Assembly: GCF_004770995.1 (NCBI RefSeq)
Contig: NZ_RQHW01000070.1
Span: 1-13,041 of the forward strand
From: Leptospira idonii
GTDB lineage: Bacteria > Spirochaetota > Leptospiria > Leptospirales > Leptospiraceae
Direction: 5' to 3'
Length of the DNA stretch: 13,041 nucleotides
In this document: positions 7,127 through 13,041 of the stretch, one piece after another
Position numbering within the stretch: position 1 is the stretch's first letter
How the letters are laid out: the number at the start of each line of letters is the position of its first letter
Notes under the pieces: generated by a model
Seen by the model: the letters and a program-made list of their open reading frames with translations, nothing else
What the model was told of the DNA's origin: nothing
Databases searched by the model: none
Made by a program: the position numbers and the translations under genes

Positions 7127-7338
7127 GCAGTTGGTATCGTATTAGATTAGATAAAAATACGAAGTGTAGTGAAAGCAAGCGCGCAAATTGTCTTCTTATT
7201 TTCTTAATTAGTGTAAATAGTTAGCATCGCTTGAAAATCAGTATCAGCATTCGAGTTAGTAACTCTTAAAGACTTTCGTTCTTTCCATTTCTTTGTTTCT
7301 CAATTTGCGCGCTTTCTTACTTAATTTTTACCAATTGC
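7127..7338 (-). other. Non-coding cassette insert, copy 2
   Basis: This is a near-identical copy of the insert at 4695-4909 with scattered substitutions and small indels. It keeps the 14-bp inverted repeat AAGCGCGCAAATTG (7177-7190) and CAATTTGCGCGCTT (7301-7314) and the cassette end arms. No open frame of convincing length is present. The copies differ mostly in the AT-rich interior, whereas the inverted repeat and the segment TTAGCATCGCTTGAAAATCA are unchanged, which suggests constraint on structure or on that segment. Confidence 0.6.
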
Positions 7339-7506
7339 AATTAACGAACTAGGCTTACCGACGTTGTCCGTAGCAGAGCCTCTGGGGAGGCGTTAGCGTC
7401 GGCGCGACTTCTTGCTAAGCAAGAAGCGTGACGGAGGACAATGTGGTGAAACCCGAGCAAGGGTTGCGTAGCAATCCCGCAGCGAAGCGATAAGCCGTAG
7501 TTATAC
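7339..7506 (-). repeat. attC-like repeat 8 (long form)
   Basis: This 168-bp copy runs from AATTAAC to GTTATAC. Its arms include GTTGTCC...GGACAAT, GCCTC-tggg-GAGGC, CTTCTTGC-taa-GCAAGAAG, and a third arm GGG-TTGC-gta-GCAA-T-CCC in which the tandem G.A mismatches of other copies are replaced by Watson-Crick pairs while the bulged T remains. It follows the PIN toxin stop codon by 11 bp on the minus strand. Confidence 0.82.
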
Positions 7507-7517
7507 GCAGTGGGTAA

Positions 7518-7919
7518 TTAAGACCAAATAGTTTTTAATCCAGAAACTTTATATTTCTTCATTTCTGAATCTTTAGAAATGAATGTAAGTTTTCTCGAGA
7601 TACATTGCCATATGAGCATTCGATCAAAAGGATCTCTATGGAAATCTTCCTTGAGATTATGATAAGATGAGGCTTCCTCTTGATTTAATTCAATGATATT
7701 AATATTTAATTTTTCAAGAAGCTTAGGAATATCCTCTGGTTTAAAACCAGAGAGTTTAAGTTTACCGAGTTTATATTTTAAAGAAATTTCCCACAAAGAT
7801 ATAGAACTTACTGAAATTTGATTATCTTGATCCTGAATAATCATAGTAACTTTTTTACTTAATTGTTTTGAGTCACCAATGACCCAAAGTAAGGCATGTG
7901 TATCTAAAAGGTATGCCAT
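7518..7919 (-). CDS. vapC: VapC-like PIN-domain toxin
   Basis: This 133-residue protein is a probable Mg-dependent RNase toxin. It starts with the typical YLLDTHALLW (D6), has E44 in SLWEISLK, then HRDPFDRML (D96, D99) and ISKD (D117), which together supply the acidic cluster of PIN enzymes; length is normal. Its ATG immediately follows the antitoxin stop (TAAATG), so the pair is one translationally coupled operon in antitoxin-first order. Typical VapC targets are tRNA or rRNA, but the actual target is unknown. All active-site residues appear intact. Confidence 0.92.
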   Translation of the reverse strand: MAYLLDTHALLWVIGDSKQLSKKVTMIIQDQDNQISVSSISLWEISLKYKLGKLKLSGFKPEDIPKLLEKLNINIIELNQEEASSYHNLKEDFHRDPFDRMLIWQCISRKLTFISKDSEMKKYKVSGLKTIWS

Positions 7920-8156
7920 TTAAATATTTAGAAATTCCTCCTCAGTAATGGAGAAATTTTTTTCAAATGATATTTTGACCTTTCCGTCAAGTATCCCAAT
8001 TTTTCTCTTTACATTGGTCTTTTGATTAACCGGAACAATCATGGCGATTGTTTTCTTATTTTTACCAAAAAGAATACCGACCCTTTCACCATTCTTAACA
8101 TATTCAAGTACTTCAGAGAAATGGGACTTTAGCTCACCAACAGGAAAAGATTTCAT
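7920..8156 (-). CDS. Phd/YefM-family antitoxin
   Basis: This 78-residue protein is the probable antitoxin of the PIN toxin. Residues 1-40 (FPVGELKSHFSEVLEYVKNG, then ERVGILFGKNKKTIAMIVP) match the Phd/YefM DNA-binding N-terminal fold, and the acidic C terminus (ITEEEFLNI) is the usual toxin-neutralising tail. The ATG at 8154-8156 lies ~22 bp after a perfect palindrome that is probably its operator. No strong Shine-Dalgarno is visible. Confidence 0.9.
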   Translation of the reverse strand: MKSFPVGELKSHFSEVLEYVKNGERVGILFGKNKKTIAMIVPVNQKTNVKRKIGILDGKVKISFEKNFSITEEEFLNI

Positions 8157-8178
8157 AATATTTTAAACTTAACTTAAG

Positions 8179-8193
8179 TTGACAAGTTGTCAA
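8179..8193 (-). promoter_or_regulatory. Palindromic operator/promoter element of the Phd-VapC operon
   Basis: TTGACAAGTTGTCAA is a perfect 7-1-7 inverted repeat upstream of the antitoxin start. On the minus strand it contains TTGACA, which could serve as a -35 box, but no well-spaced -10 follows (TAAAAT is at 22-bp spacing), so the promoter position is uncertain. Phd-type antitoxins usually repress their own operon through such palindromes. Confidence 0.6.
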
Positions 8194-8242
8194 GAAAAGA
8201 ATTTATCTTTTTTCTTATTTGGAATTAGCTTTTGCCCATTGC

Positions 8243-8394
8243 GTATAACGACGCATGATTGTCGAAGTTCCGCGCGTCCGAAGGACTTGGCGCGAGACTT
8301 GCGTATGCAAGACGAGTGACAAAGCGGAATTTGGCGAAGCCCAAGCAAGGGTTGCGAAGCAATCCCGCAGCGCTGCGACAATTTTTAGTTATCT
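8243..8394 (-). repeat. attC-like repeat 9 (divergent outer stem)
   Basis: This 152-bp copy runs from GTATAAC to GTTATCT. The outer stem is ATTGTCG/CGACAAT rather than GGCTTACCG/CGGTAAGCC, both halves replaced together. The central arm is GTTCCGC...GCGGAAT with the inner hairpin CTTGC-gtat-GCAAG, and the third arm is GGG-TTGC-gaa-GCAA-T-CCC. It is the repeat of the large IetAS cassette; its different outer stem may reflect a different origin for that cassette. Confidence 0.78.
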
Positions 8395-8414
8395 GCTGTG
8401 CGCGCCCCGAATGT

Positions 8415-8451
8415 CTAACCGAGCGAAGCCACGGAAGGCTGAGCCGGTTAG
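8415..8451 (-). terminator. Hairpin downstream of the small XRE regulator
   Basis: CTAACCG (8415-8421) pairs with CGGTTAG (8445-8451), enclosing AGCC-acggaa-GGCT. A second stem, AACACCA (8454-8460) with TGGTGTT (8490-8496), reaches the stop codon of the regulator gene. There is no clear T-run, so an intrinsic terminator is only possible. Confidence 0.4.
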
Positions 8452-8495
8452 GGAACACCAATAGAATTGCTATTTAAGATTTAACGTAATGGTGT

Positions 8496-8714
8496 TTAAA
8501 TATCCAAAAGGTCTTTGGGTTTAACCTTTAATCGTTTAGAGAGCTTGAAAATTGAATTAGCAGTAAAATTAGCCCTGCCCGCTTCAATATCCTGTAAAGT
8601 CCTTACAGGAACAGCATAATCGCCTTCATCCATATTTTCTTGAGTAAGTCCCTTTTCCTTTCGAACTTTCTGAATATTCTTTCCGACTTTTATTAAAAAT
8701 TCTTCGAAATCCAC
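8496..8714 (-). CDS. Small XRE-family transcriptional regulator (Cro/CI type)
   Basis: This 72-residue protein is almost only a DNA-binding domain. The helix-turn-helix is at about 23-46 (LTQENMDEGDYAVPVRTLQD, then IEAG), and the C-terminal KLSKRLKVKPKDLLDI is typical of Cro-like repressors. The start is GTG at 8712-8714; no in-frame ATG is available upstream and no Shine-Dalgarno is seen, so a leaderless start is possible. It is divergent from the second regulator with a shared inverted repeat between them, like a Cro/CI switch. It probably regulates this intergenic region and perhaps the AAA/protease genes of the same cassette. Confidence 0.82.
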   Translation of the reverse strand: MDFEEFLIKVGKNIQKVRKEKGLTQENMDEGDYAVPVRTLQDIEAGRANFTANSIFKLSKRLKVKPKDLLDI

Positions 8715-8717
8715 ACA

Positions 8718-8762
8718 CGGTATATTGCGGCATAGTTGACAAAAAGTGAACGCAGTATACCG
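8718..8762. promoter_or_regulatory. Dyad operator between divergent XRE regulators
   Basis: CGGTATATTGCG (8718-8729) and CGCAGTATACCG (8751-8762) are inverted copies with one mismatch in twelve, placed symmetrically in the divergent intergenic region around TTGACA (8736-8741). Each half carries a TATA-like string that could be a -10 box for one of the two directions. The arrangement suggests mutual or auto-regulation by the two XRE proteins. Confidence 0.65.
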
Positions 8763-8807
8763 CGGGGCATGTATTCTTTACGAATCTCTGCTCAAAAAGG
8801 TCTCTTT

Positions 8808-9155
8808 ATGACGGAAAAATCTAAAAACAAGTCTCAAGGTATTGTTCGAAAACGACCTAAATCGGAGATCATAAGAAGAATTTCCGAGGAAGAAAAGAAA
8901 GCTTTCTATCAGCAGCTAAAAGTTGCGAGAAAAGAAGCTAACCTTACTCAAGCACAGGTCGGTAAGATTATTAAAAAAAGCAGAAGTCAGATTTCAAAGA
9001 TAGAATCCGGTAAATGTAGGTTGTATATGGACGAGTTTTTAAAGTTCATGAAGCTCTATAAAAAATCTCCCTTTTTCTTTTACTCTGTATTTACTACTAG
9101 TGCGGTCATTAAAGCACAGAAGAAAGTCCGAGTCAAATCTGCGAAGCAGTTTTAA
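8808..9155 (+). CDS. XRE-family transcriptional regulator, divergent
   Basis: This 115-residue protein has a helix-turn-helix at about 46-68 (LTQAQVGKIIKKSRSQISKI, then ESG), a basic N-terminal tail and a hydrophobic segment SPFFFYSVF near 77-85. It is the only plus-strand gene in the window and is convergent with the protease gene. I chose the ATG at 8808 because AAGG precedes it by ~7 bases. Upstream in-frame options are ATG at 8769 and TTG at 8736, but the TTG is part of a TTGACA that looks like promoter sequence. Paired with the divergent Cro-like gene, it is likely a repressor or activator controlling the cassette. Confidence 0.78.
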   Translation: MTEKSKNKSQGIVRKRPKSEIIRRISEEEKKAFYQQLKVARKEANLTQAQVGKIIKKSRSQISKIESGKCRLYMDEFLKFMKLYKKSPFFFYSVFTTSAVIKAQKKVRVKSAKQF

Positions 9156-9194
9156 CGAGGGCAATTAGAACGAGTTAAGTGTAAATTCTGCGTT

Positions 9195-9236
9195 CCGATC
9201 GCGAAGCGTTCGGGTGAACCGGTTCGTGAGAACCGG
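9195..9236. terminator. Tandem hairpins between convergent genes
   Basis: Two stem-loops fill the short gap between the plus-strand regulator and the protease gene: CCGATCGC-gaa-GCGTTCGG, and CCGGTTC-GTGA-GAACCGG, which has a perfect 7-bp stem and a GNRA-type loop (9219-9236). Their position suggests a bidirectional terminator, though no strong T-run follows on either strand. Confidence 0.5.
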
Positions 9237-9260
9237 GACAAGCTTAAATTTATATTTCGT

Positions 9261-11570
9261 CTATAATCGGCCTCTAAACCTTTGCTTAATCAAATTAGTT
9301 ATTCTTGTGTATAATTTAGGTTCTTGTTGTTCTCTGTCTTTAAGCGCAATTACTAATGAGTATTCTTCATTCTCTTTGGCAATTTTTTCGCCCCAAGGAA
9401 AATCATTTCTTGTTACCACAACAAAATAACGAGAGTTGCCTTTAGGCTGTTTTAAAGTCCATGTAGATGATTGGATTGTTCCATTACTACGGGCTTCAGA
9501 AGTTATATTTCTATTATTTGTGTATTCTGGAATATTCTTATATGAATCTTTTGGAGTCTCTTTGTCAAACATAGTAACTACTTTATCCAAGGAGTCGCCT
9601 TTAACAAATTTAAAGAAAAGACGCGTCGCTTTATAGCTTACTCTCGTATTTCTGACAAAAGAATAATACGACAACGTAATGGTAATCTCTCTTTTTCTTT
9701 TCCCAGAAAAATACTCTGGAGGGAAAGGAAGTTCGTAAAAATGATTTTTATCATTTTGAATTGTGTCTGTAGCATATAAAACCACAACGTCTTCAGATGA
9801 ACGATATAAAAATTCCTCATCGACTTTTCCGTATCCTACAAGACGAAGTTTTTCATCTTCCTTTAATTGATTTGGCAAATTCAAAAATTCACTCCGAGCA
9901 TTGCTGATCAGCAAGGCTCGAACAAGTAGAGCCGAAGCGTTGCTGATCGATGAAAATGCTCGACCAATTAAATGAGTAATATACGGAGCCGAAAAACTAG
10001 TCCCCCAAAATTCAGAGAACAAATTACTAGAACTAAATTGGTTATTTAAGCTAATTTCGCCGAGTCCATGTTCTAAAATCATTTTAGATCTATGATCGAA
10101 AGCTAAATTGCCTGCATAAGCAACTAAATCAGGTTTTATGCAGCCTGCAACTCCAGGTCCGGATCTTGAAAATGGAGAAACTGATTCAATATGAGCGATA
10201 GGCTGATATGAAGGATCATTAGGATATCTTCCCGCTGTTCTTGATTTATCATATCTAGAAATACCGCCTATCGTTAATACATTAATTGCGTTACTTGGCT
10301 CTAATATTTCTGAATCAAGAAGAAGATAATTAGGGTATTTGAGTCCCCTTTTCAATTTATCTTGAATGACAGATTTATTCAAATTACCACTCGAAACAAC
10401 AAATAAGATATCCAATTCGTGCGATAGATTATCTAGCATCATTGATAAGACTCCGGCCTTCCCTCCTTTGTAAGGTCTCTTTTCATCTCCTATTGATAAA
10501 TTAAATACCTTACAACTATATTCAGAATGGAATTCTTTTACCGCTCTCTCTATCTGATTTTCAATAAATTCTTCATTAAAATCATTATTTTCATCCAAAA
10601 TCCTGCCGCTTAAAATCCAAACATGTGGGATAAAGGTTTTGCTATTTATAGAATTTTCAATATTACCGTAAGTGGCAATACCTGCAACAGCAGTTCCATG
10701 ACCGGTAGCGTCCGTCGGGCTTTCTGAATGTATATACGATCGATTATCGCCAACCACGCCTTTCAATAAAGGATGATTGGAATTGATTCCACTATCCAAC
10801 ACTGCTACTCTTGTTGCAGTATCAGGAAGAACAGCAGGTGAAGGTAATTCTGTTAGGTCTGTTTGTAAAAGAGAATATTCTAAGGTGTATCTTGGAGGAA
10901 TATCAATTGTCCTCACATCTCGGTAGTGAAACAATGATTCACAATTTTTTTTATTACACCGAACTCGTATGATCGTTACGTAATCGTTCGATATCGAATC
11001 AAGAAAAATAATCTCTTTCTTTTCTAACCAATCCTTGAAGGAAGCGAGCATCTTGGATCGAGTTGCAGATTGATCAATCGGCCATAGCTCAACATCTAGG
11101 AGAAAATTTTCAGACTTAGGAATTCCTTCTTTTCTAAGTATTTCGCCTTTTCTATCCTCCGGGGTCCACAAATCAATTGCCCTCGACGCCTCAATAAGAT
11201 CCTTGCGCGTAACATTTCCCGTTGCGCCAAAGGTTGCTAATCGTTTTTCGAATTCATCCAATGCTTCTTCTGCTGCAAACAGAAGTACGATTTCATTGTC
11301 TTCCTGACTAATAAATTGAAATCCTGGAATTGTTTCAAATTCAGAAGCATCATAACGGTCTCTTACTTTAAGTTTTAGTAATAATCTATCATCAAATCCG
11401 GGGAATTCATCGTCTCGAAATCGATCTTTAGCCGATTTGATTTGACTTGTGAGTAAAGTTGCATGTTCTTTCGGATTTGTGTCAAATTTAGGTGGCGGGA
11501 ATGATCGTCCACGTCGTTCTTTGATTAAAGTTTCTTTTTGAAATCTAATGTGTTCATATACTCCAGGCAT
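9261..11570 (-). CDS. ietS: Subtilisin-like S8 serine protease, IetS-type defence component
   Basis: This 769-residue protein is a probable intracellular subtilase; no signal peptide is visible. The catalytic triad is intact: D259 (AVLDSGINSNHP), H291 (GHGTAVAGIA) and S525 (GTSFSAPY), with oxyanion Asn396 in VVSSGN. An N-terminal region of ~240 residues precedes the protease domain, and ~200 residues follow it. The order and abutting arrangement with an AAA+ ATPase match the two-gene ietAS system, first described as a plasmid incompatibility/toxin-antitoxin pair and later reported as anti-phage defence. In this model the ATPase restrains or activates the protease. The start is well supported: AGGAG lies ~10 bp upstream within the end of the ATPase gene, whose stop directly precedes the ATG (TAAATG). 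Confidence 0.9.
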   Translation of the reverse strand: MPGVYEHIRFQKETLIKERRGRSFPPPKFDTNPKEHATLLTSQIKSAKDRFRDDEFPGFDDRLLLKLKVRDRYDASEFETIPGFQFISQEDNEIVLLFAAEEALDEFEKRLATFGATGNVTRKDLIEASRAIDLWTPEDRKGEILRKEGIPKSENFLLDVELWPIDQSATRSKMLASFKDWLEKKEIIFLDSISNDYVTIIRVRCNKKNCESLFHYRDVRTIDIPPRYTLEYSLLQTDLTELPSPAVLPDTATRVAVLDSGINSNHPLLKGVVGDNRSYIHSESPTDATGHGTAVAGIATYGNIENSINSKTFIPHVWILSGRILDENNDFNEEFIENQIERAVKEFHSEYSCKVFNLSIGDEKRPYKGGKAGVLSMMLDNLSHELDILFVVSSGNLNKSVIQDKLKRGLKYPNYLLLDSEILEPSNAINVLTIGGISRYDKSRTAGRYPNDPSYQPIAHIESVSPFSRSGPGVAGCIKPDLVAYAGNLAFDHRSKMILEHGLGEISLNNQFSSSNLFSEFWGTSFSAPYITHLIGRAFSSISNASALLVRALLISNARSEFLNLPNQLKEDEKLRLVGYGKVDEEFLYRSSEDVVVLYATDTIQNDKNHFYELPFPPEYFSGKRKREITITLSYYSFVRNTRVSYKATRLFFKFVKGDSLDKVVTMFDKETPKDSYKNIPEYTNNRNITSEARSNGTIQSSTWTLKQPKGNSRYFVVVTRNDFPWGEKIAKENEEYSLVIALKDREQQEPKLYTRITNLIKQRFRGRL

Positions 11571-12566
11571 TTAAGTATTCTCCTGTAGTCGTCTCTTTCT
11601 GGCCTCTTCCCGAGAAAGGGAACTTTCGATTTGACGATCCTCCAAGAATTCTTTTCCTTGAAGAATCATATCTTTTATTGCTCTTCTGATTATTCTTTCA
11701 ATATCAGCGTGACTTAATCCCTTTAATCGATTTGCTAGTTCCCCTATCTCAACTAATAAATTCCGTCGAACACCTTTTAATTTTAATTCTAACAATTTCT
11801 TTATTTGCTCTAAATTTGGAAGAGTAAAAGATAAAACCTCCTCGAAACGGCGCCAAACTGCAGTATCTAGATTTGATTCGTGATTTGTTGCAGCTATCAA
11901 GATGCTATCACCTCTATAACCGTCAAACATCTGGAGTAATGCATTAACAACCCGCTTTATTTCGCCATGTTCTGAGATATCCGCTCTTTCTCTTCCTAAT
12001 GCGTCAAATTCGTCAAAAAGAACAACGAATCTATTATTCTTTATATAATCGAAGATGCTGCGTAAATTCGATGAAGTCTCTCCAAGATATGAGGAAACAA
12101 TGGAATCAATTCTCAATATAGCCAGAGGAAGTTCAAGTTCATATGCTAATGCTTCTGCAGTTATCGTTTTCCCACAACCTGGAGGGCCATAGAAAAGAAT
12201 TTTATCTACAGGTTTAAGCCCGTATGTTACAAGAACATCTTTGCGATTTTGTTCTAACAGTATTTCATCAATTAATGAACGGTTTTCATCTGAAAGAATA
12301 ATGTCATCAATTGAACGCGAGGGCATCATGACTGATAATAAAGGCAGTCCTCTCTCCTTATCAAGAGGTACATTATGATTTAATATTTTTAAGTTATTTA
12401 CATCAGTTTGCTTTCCATACAAAATTCGCTCTAAGTCATTCGCAAGAAGATGATGTTGTTTAGCACGCTCTTCTTTGATTATTTCTTCGGCTACTCGCTT
12501 GAAGGATTCTGTATCTCCATTTGAAGCTGACTGAAACATCGATCGTAAATGTTTTGCCGTTGGCAT
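11571..12566 (-). CDS. ietA: AAA+ ATPase, IetA-type defence component
   Basis: This 331-residue AAA+ ATPase has all core motifs: Walker A GPPGCGKT (127-134), Walker B VVLFDEFDAL (181-190), sensor 1 Asn228 (AATNHE), arginine fingers R239-R240 (WRRFEE) and a sensor 2-like GLSHADIE (283-290). The ~85-residue N-terminal region is helical and probably recognises a partner. Members of this group resemble FtsH/CDC48-type ATPases and form hexamers. As the first gene of a two-gene operon with a subtilase, it fits IetA. The start is supported by GGAG seven bases before the ATG at 12564-12566. The promoter lies in the upstream 290 bp, so this pair should be expressed independently of other cassettes. 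Confidence 0.9.
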   Translation of the reverse strand: MPTAKHLRSMFQSASNGDTESFKRVAEEIIKEERAKQHHLLANDLERILYGKQTDVNNLKILNHNVPLDKERGLPLLSVMMPSRSIDDIILSDENRSLIDEILLEQNRKDVLVTYGLKPVDKILFYGPPGCGKTITAEALAYELELPLAILRIDSIVSSYLGETSSNLRSIFDYIKNNRFVVLFDEFDALGRERADISEHGEIKRVVNALLQMFDGYRGDSILIAATNHESNLDTAVWRRFEEVLSFTLPNLEQIKKLLELKLKGVRRNLLVEIGELANRLKGLSHADIERIIRRAIKDMILQGKEFLEDRQIESSLSREEARKRRLQENT

Positions 12567-12615
12567 AATAATTCTCCGGTGCTATGTATATTCTCGGTAT
12601 GATTGCAAAATAGAG

Positions 12616-12653
12616 GTATAAATCAAATTTCGAATTTTTACAACTTTCGAAAT
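12616..12653 (-). promoter_or_regulatory. Candidate promoter and operator for the ietAS pair
   Basis: On the minus strand TTGTAA (12638-12643) and TTATAC (12616-12621) are 16 bp apart, about 50 bases upstream of the ATPase start. Two inverted copies, AAATTTCGAA (12625-12634) and TTCGAAATT (12645-12653), flank the -35 box symmetrically, a plausible binding site for one of the XRE regulators in the same cassette. The link is inferred. Confidence 0.5.
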
Positions 12654-12806
12654 TAGCCTTTTCTCAATGCAAGGTAAATAATTATCCAAATTGTAGAAAG
12701 TAGGCTATAATACGAGTATATTTGCCCTTCGGACAAAAGTCTTTTAAACACTATAAAATGCTCTAAAACAGATTCTGCCTCGAGCTTAAATTGACCTGAA
12801 TTCTAA

Positions 12807-12826
12807 GCCTGCCACGGACGGCAGGC
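12807..12826. other. Strong hairpin at the end of the ietAS cassette
   Basis: GCCTGCC and GGCAGGC form a perfect 7-bp stem around ACGGAC, about 30 bp inside the repeat core at 12854. It could end transcription entering from the next cassette (higher coordinates) or be part of an extended end structure. The smaller AGCC-acggaa-GGCT hairpin near 8427-8440 at the other end of the same cassette shares the string GCCACGGA. Confidence 0.5.
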
Positions 12827-12853
12827 GCTATAAATGAAGGGGCGCGACATGGC

Positions 12854-12996
12854 AGATAACGAACTAGGCTTGCCGACGTTGGCTAAACTGGCACGACGCT
12901 TGCCTTGCAAGAGGAGTGACAGTAGCCAATGTGGTGAAACCCGAGCAAGGGCGAGCTGTGCGAGTCCCGTAGCGAAGCGGTAAGCCGTAGTTATAC
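12854..12996 (-). repeat. attC-like repeat 10 (short form)
   Basis: This 143-bp copy runs from AGATAAC to GTTATAC, with outer stem GGCTTGCCG/CGGTAAGCC, central arm GTTGGCTAAA...GTAGCCAAT and third arm GGG-CGAGC-tgt-GCGAG-T-CCC; it is close to repeat 6. It belongs to a cassette that continues beyond the right edge. The last 45 bases of the window start that cassette and hold no recognisable gene. Confidence 0.82.
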
Positions 12997-13041
12997 GAAG
13001 TCGCAAGTCTATTCGTTTTTATATAAAGACAGAAGGTGAGA

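Larger units (their letters stand above)
1083..12859 (-). mobile_element. Integron-like cassette array (nine complete cassettes, no integrase in window)
   Basis: Ten attC-like repeats split this region into nine units that match integron cassette topology. With the cut placed at G^TT of the core on the minus strand, predicted cassettes are 1083-2214 (Mrr-like), 2215-3210 (membrane protein), 3211-4529 (C2 protein), 4530-4915 (non-coding), 4916-5776 (higBA-like), 5777-6961 (HEPN), 6962-7344 (non-coding copy 2), 7345-8248 (Phd-VapC) and 8249-12859 (IetAS plus regulators). In each unit the start and end are inverted complements of each other but differ from those of other units. All cassettes are read on the minus strand, except one regulator gene in the largest. 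The gene at 31-1059 belongs to a tenth cassette whose repeat is outside the window. No tyrosine recombinase or attI is visible. The integron interpretation is inferred from structure; another circle-forming element with paired ends is the main alternative. Confidence 0.68.

Noticed and set aside
8190..8464. Several overlapping open frames on both strands around repeat 9
   Set aside because: They lie on the GC-rich repeat and nearby hairpins in conflicting frames; stop-poor structured DNA explains them.
8736..8807. TTG start at 8736 for the plus-strand regulator
   Set aside because: TTGACA there looks like promoter sequence and lies within the operator dyad; the ATG at 8808 has a better ribosome binding site.
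1077..12996. CRISPR array
   Set aside because: Repeats are 140-170 bp, variable, and separated by whole genes rather than short uniform spacers; no cas genes.
1..13041. Insertion sequences or prophage
   Set aside because: No transposase, integrase or phage structural gene is seen; the inverted ends are explained by the cassette model.

Overview
The window is AT-rich and most probably comes from a Leptospira-like spirochaete. This is a moderate-confidence guess from gene style and from repeats that resemble ones I associate with leptospiral genomes; no rRNA or housekeeping gene is present to prove it. Twelve of the thirteen supported genes lie on the minus strand.

The window is organised by ten copies of a 142-171 bp, GC-richer, highly foldable repeat (starting near 1077, 2209, 3205, 4524, 4910, 5771, 6956, 7339, 8243 and 12854). 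Each copy ends in a short inverted core such as GCATAAC...GTTATGC. For every one of the nine segments lying between two repeats, the first ~9-20 bases are the reverse complement of its last bases, while this end sequence differs from segment to segment. This is the topology of integron gene cassettes: a cassette begins with TTRRRY and ends with RYYYAAC plus its own attC. Read on the minus strand, each cassette is gene(s) followed by a repeat. A near-identical duplicated non-coding cassette (4530-4915 and 6962-7344) carries its minus-strand downstream repeat with it and stops at the predicted boundaries, which independently supports this unit. I see no integrase in the window, so the region looks like an integrase-less cassette array (CALIN type) or the distal part of a chromosomal integron.

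Cassette contents, from low to high coordinate, are: an HNH-type nuclease (its repeat lies left of the window); an Mrr-like PD-(D/E)XK nuclease with an N-terminal domain of unknown, perhaps modified-base-reading, role; an unknown one-helix membrane protein; an exported C2-domain protein; a non-coding cassette; a HigBA-type toxin-antitoxin pair; a HEPN-domain protein with an intact RxxxxH motif; the second copy of the non-coding cassette; a Phd-VapC toxin-antitoxin pair; and a 4.6-kb cassette with an AAA+ ATPase/subtilisin-like protease pair of the IetAS anti-phage type, plus two divergently transcribed XRE-family regulators.

The content is strongly biased to nucleases, toxin-antitoxin modules and a defence pair, so the region reads as a defence island packaged as cassettes. 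Several single-gene cassettes place their start codon within ~15-35 bp of the core site and show no clear promoter, so they probably depend on transcription from upstream cassettes. The toxin-antitoxin and IetAS cassettes appear to carry their own promoters, with palindromes over or next to them. The most novel aspects are the repeat itself (branched, with covarying stems and a conserved G.T wobble at position 11 of the extended arm in all nine cassettes), the duplicated non-coding cassette, and the unusually large IetAS cassette.
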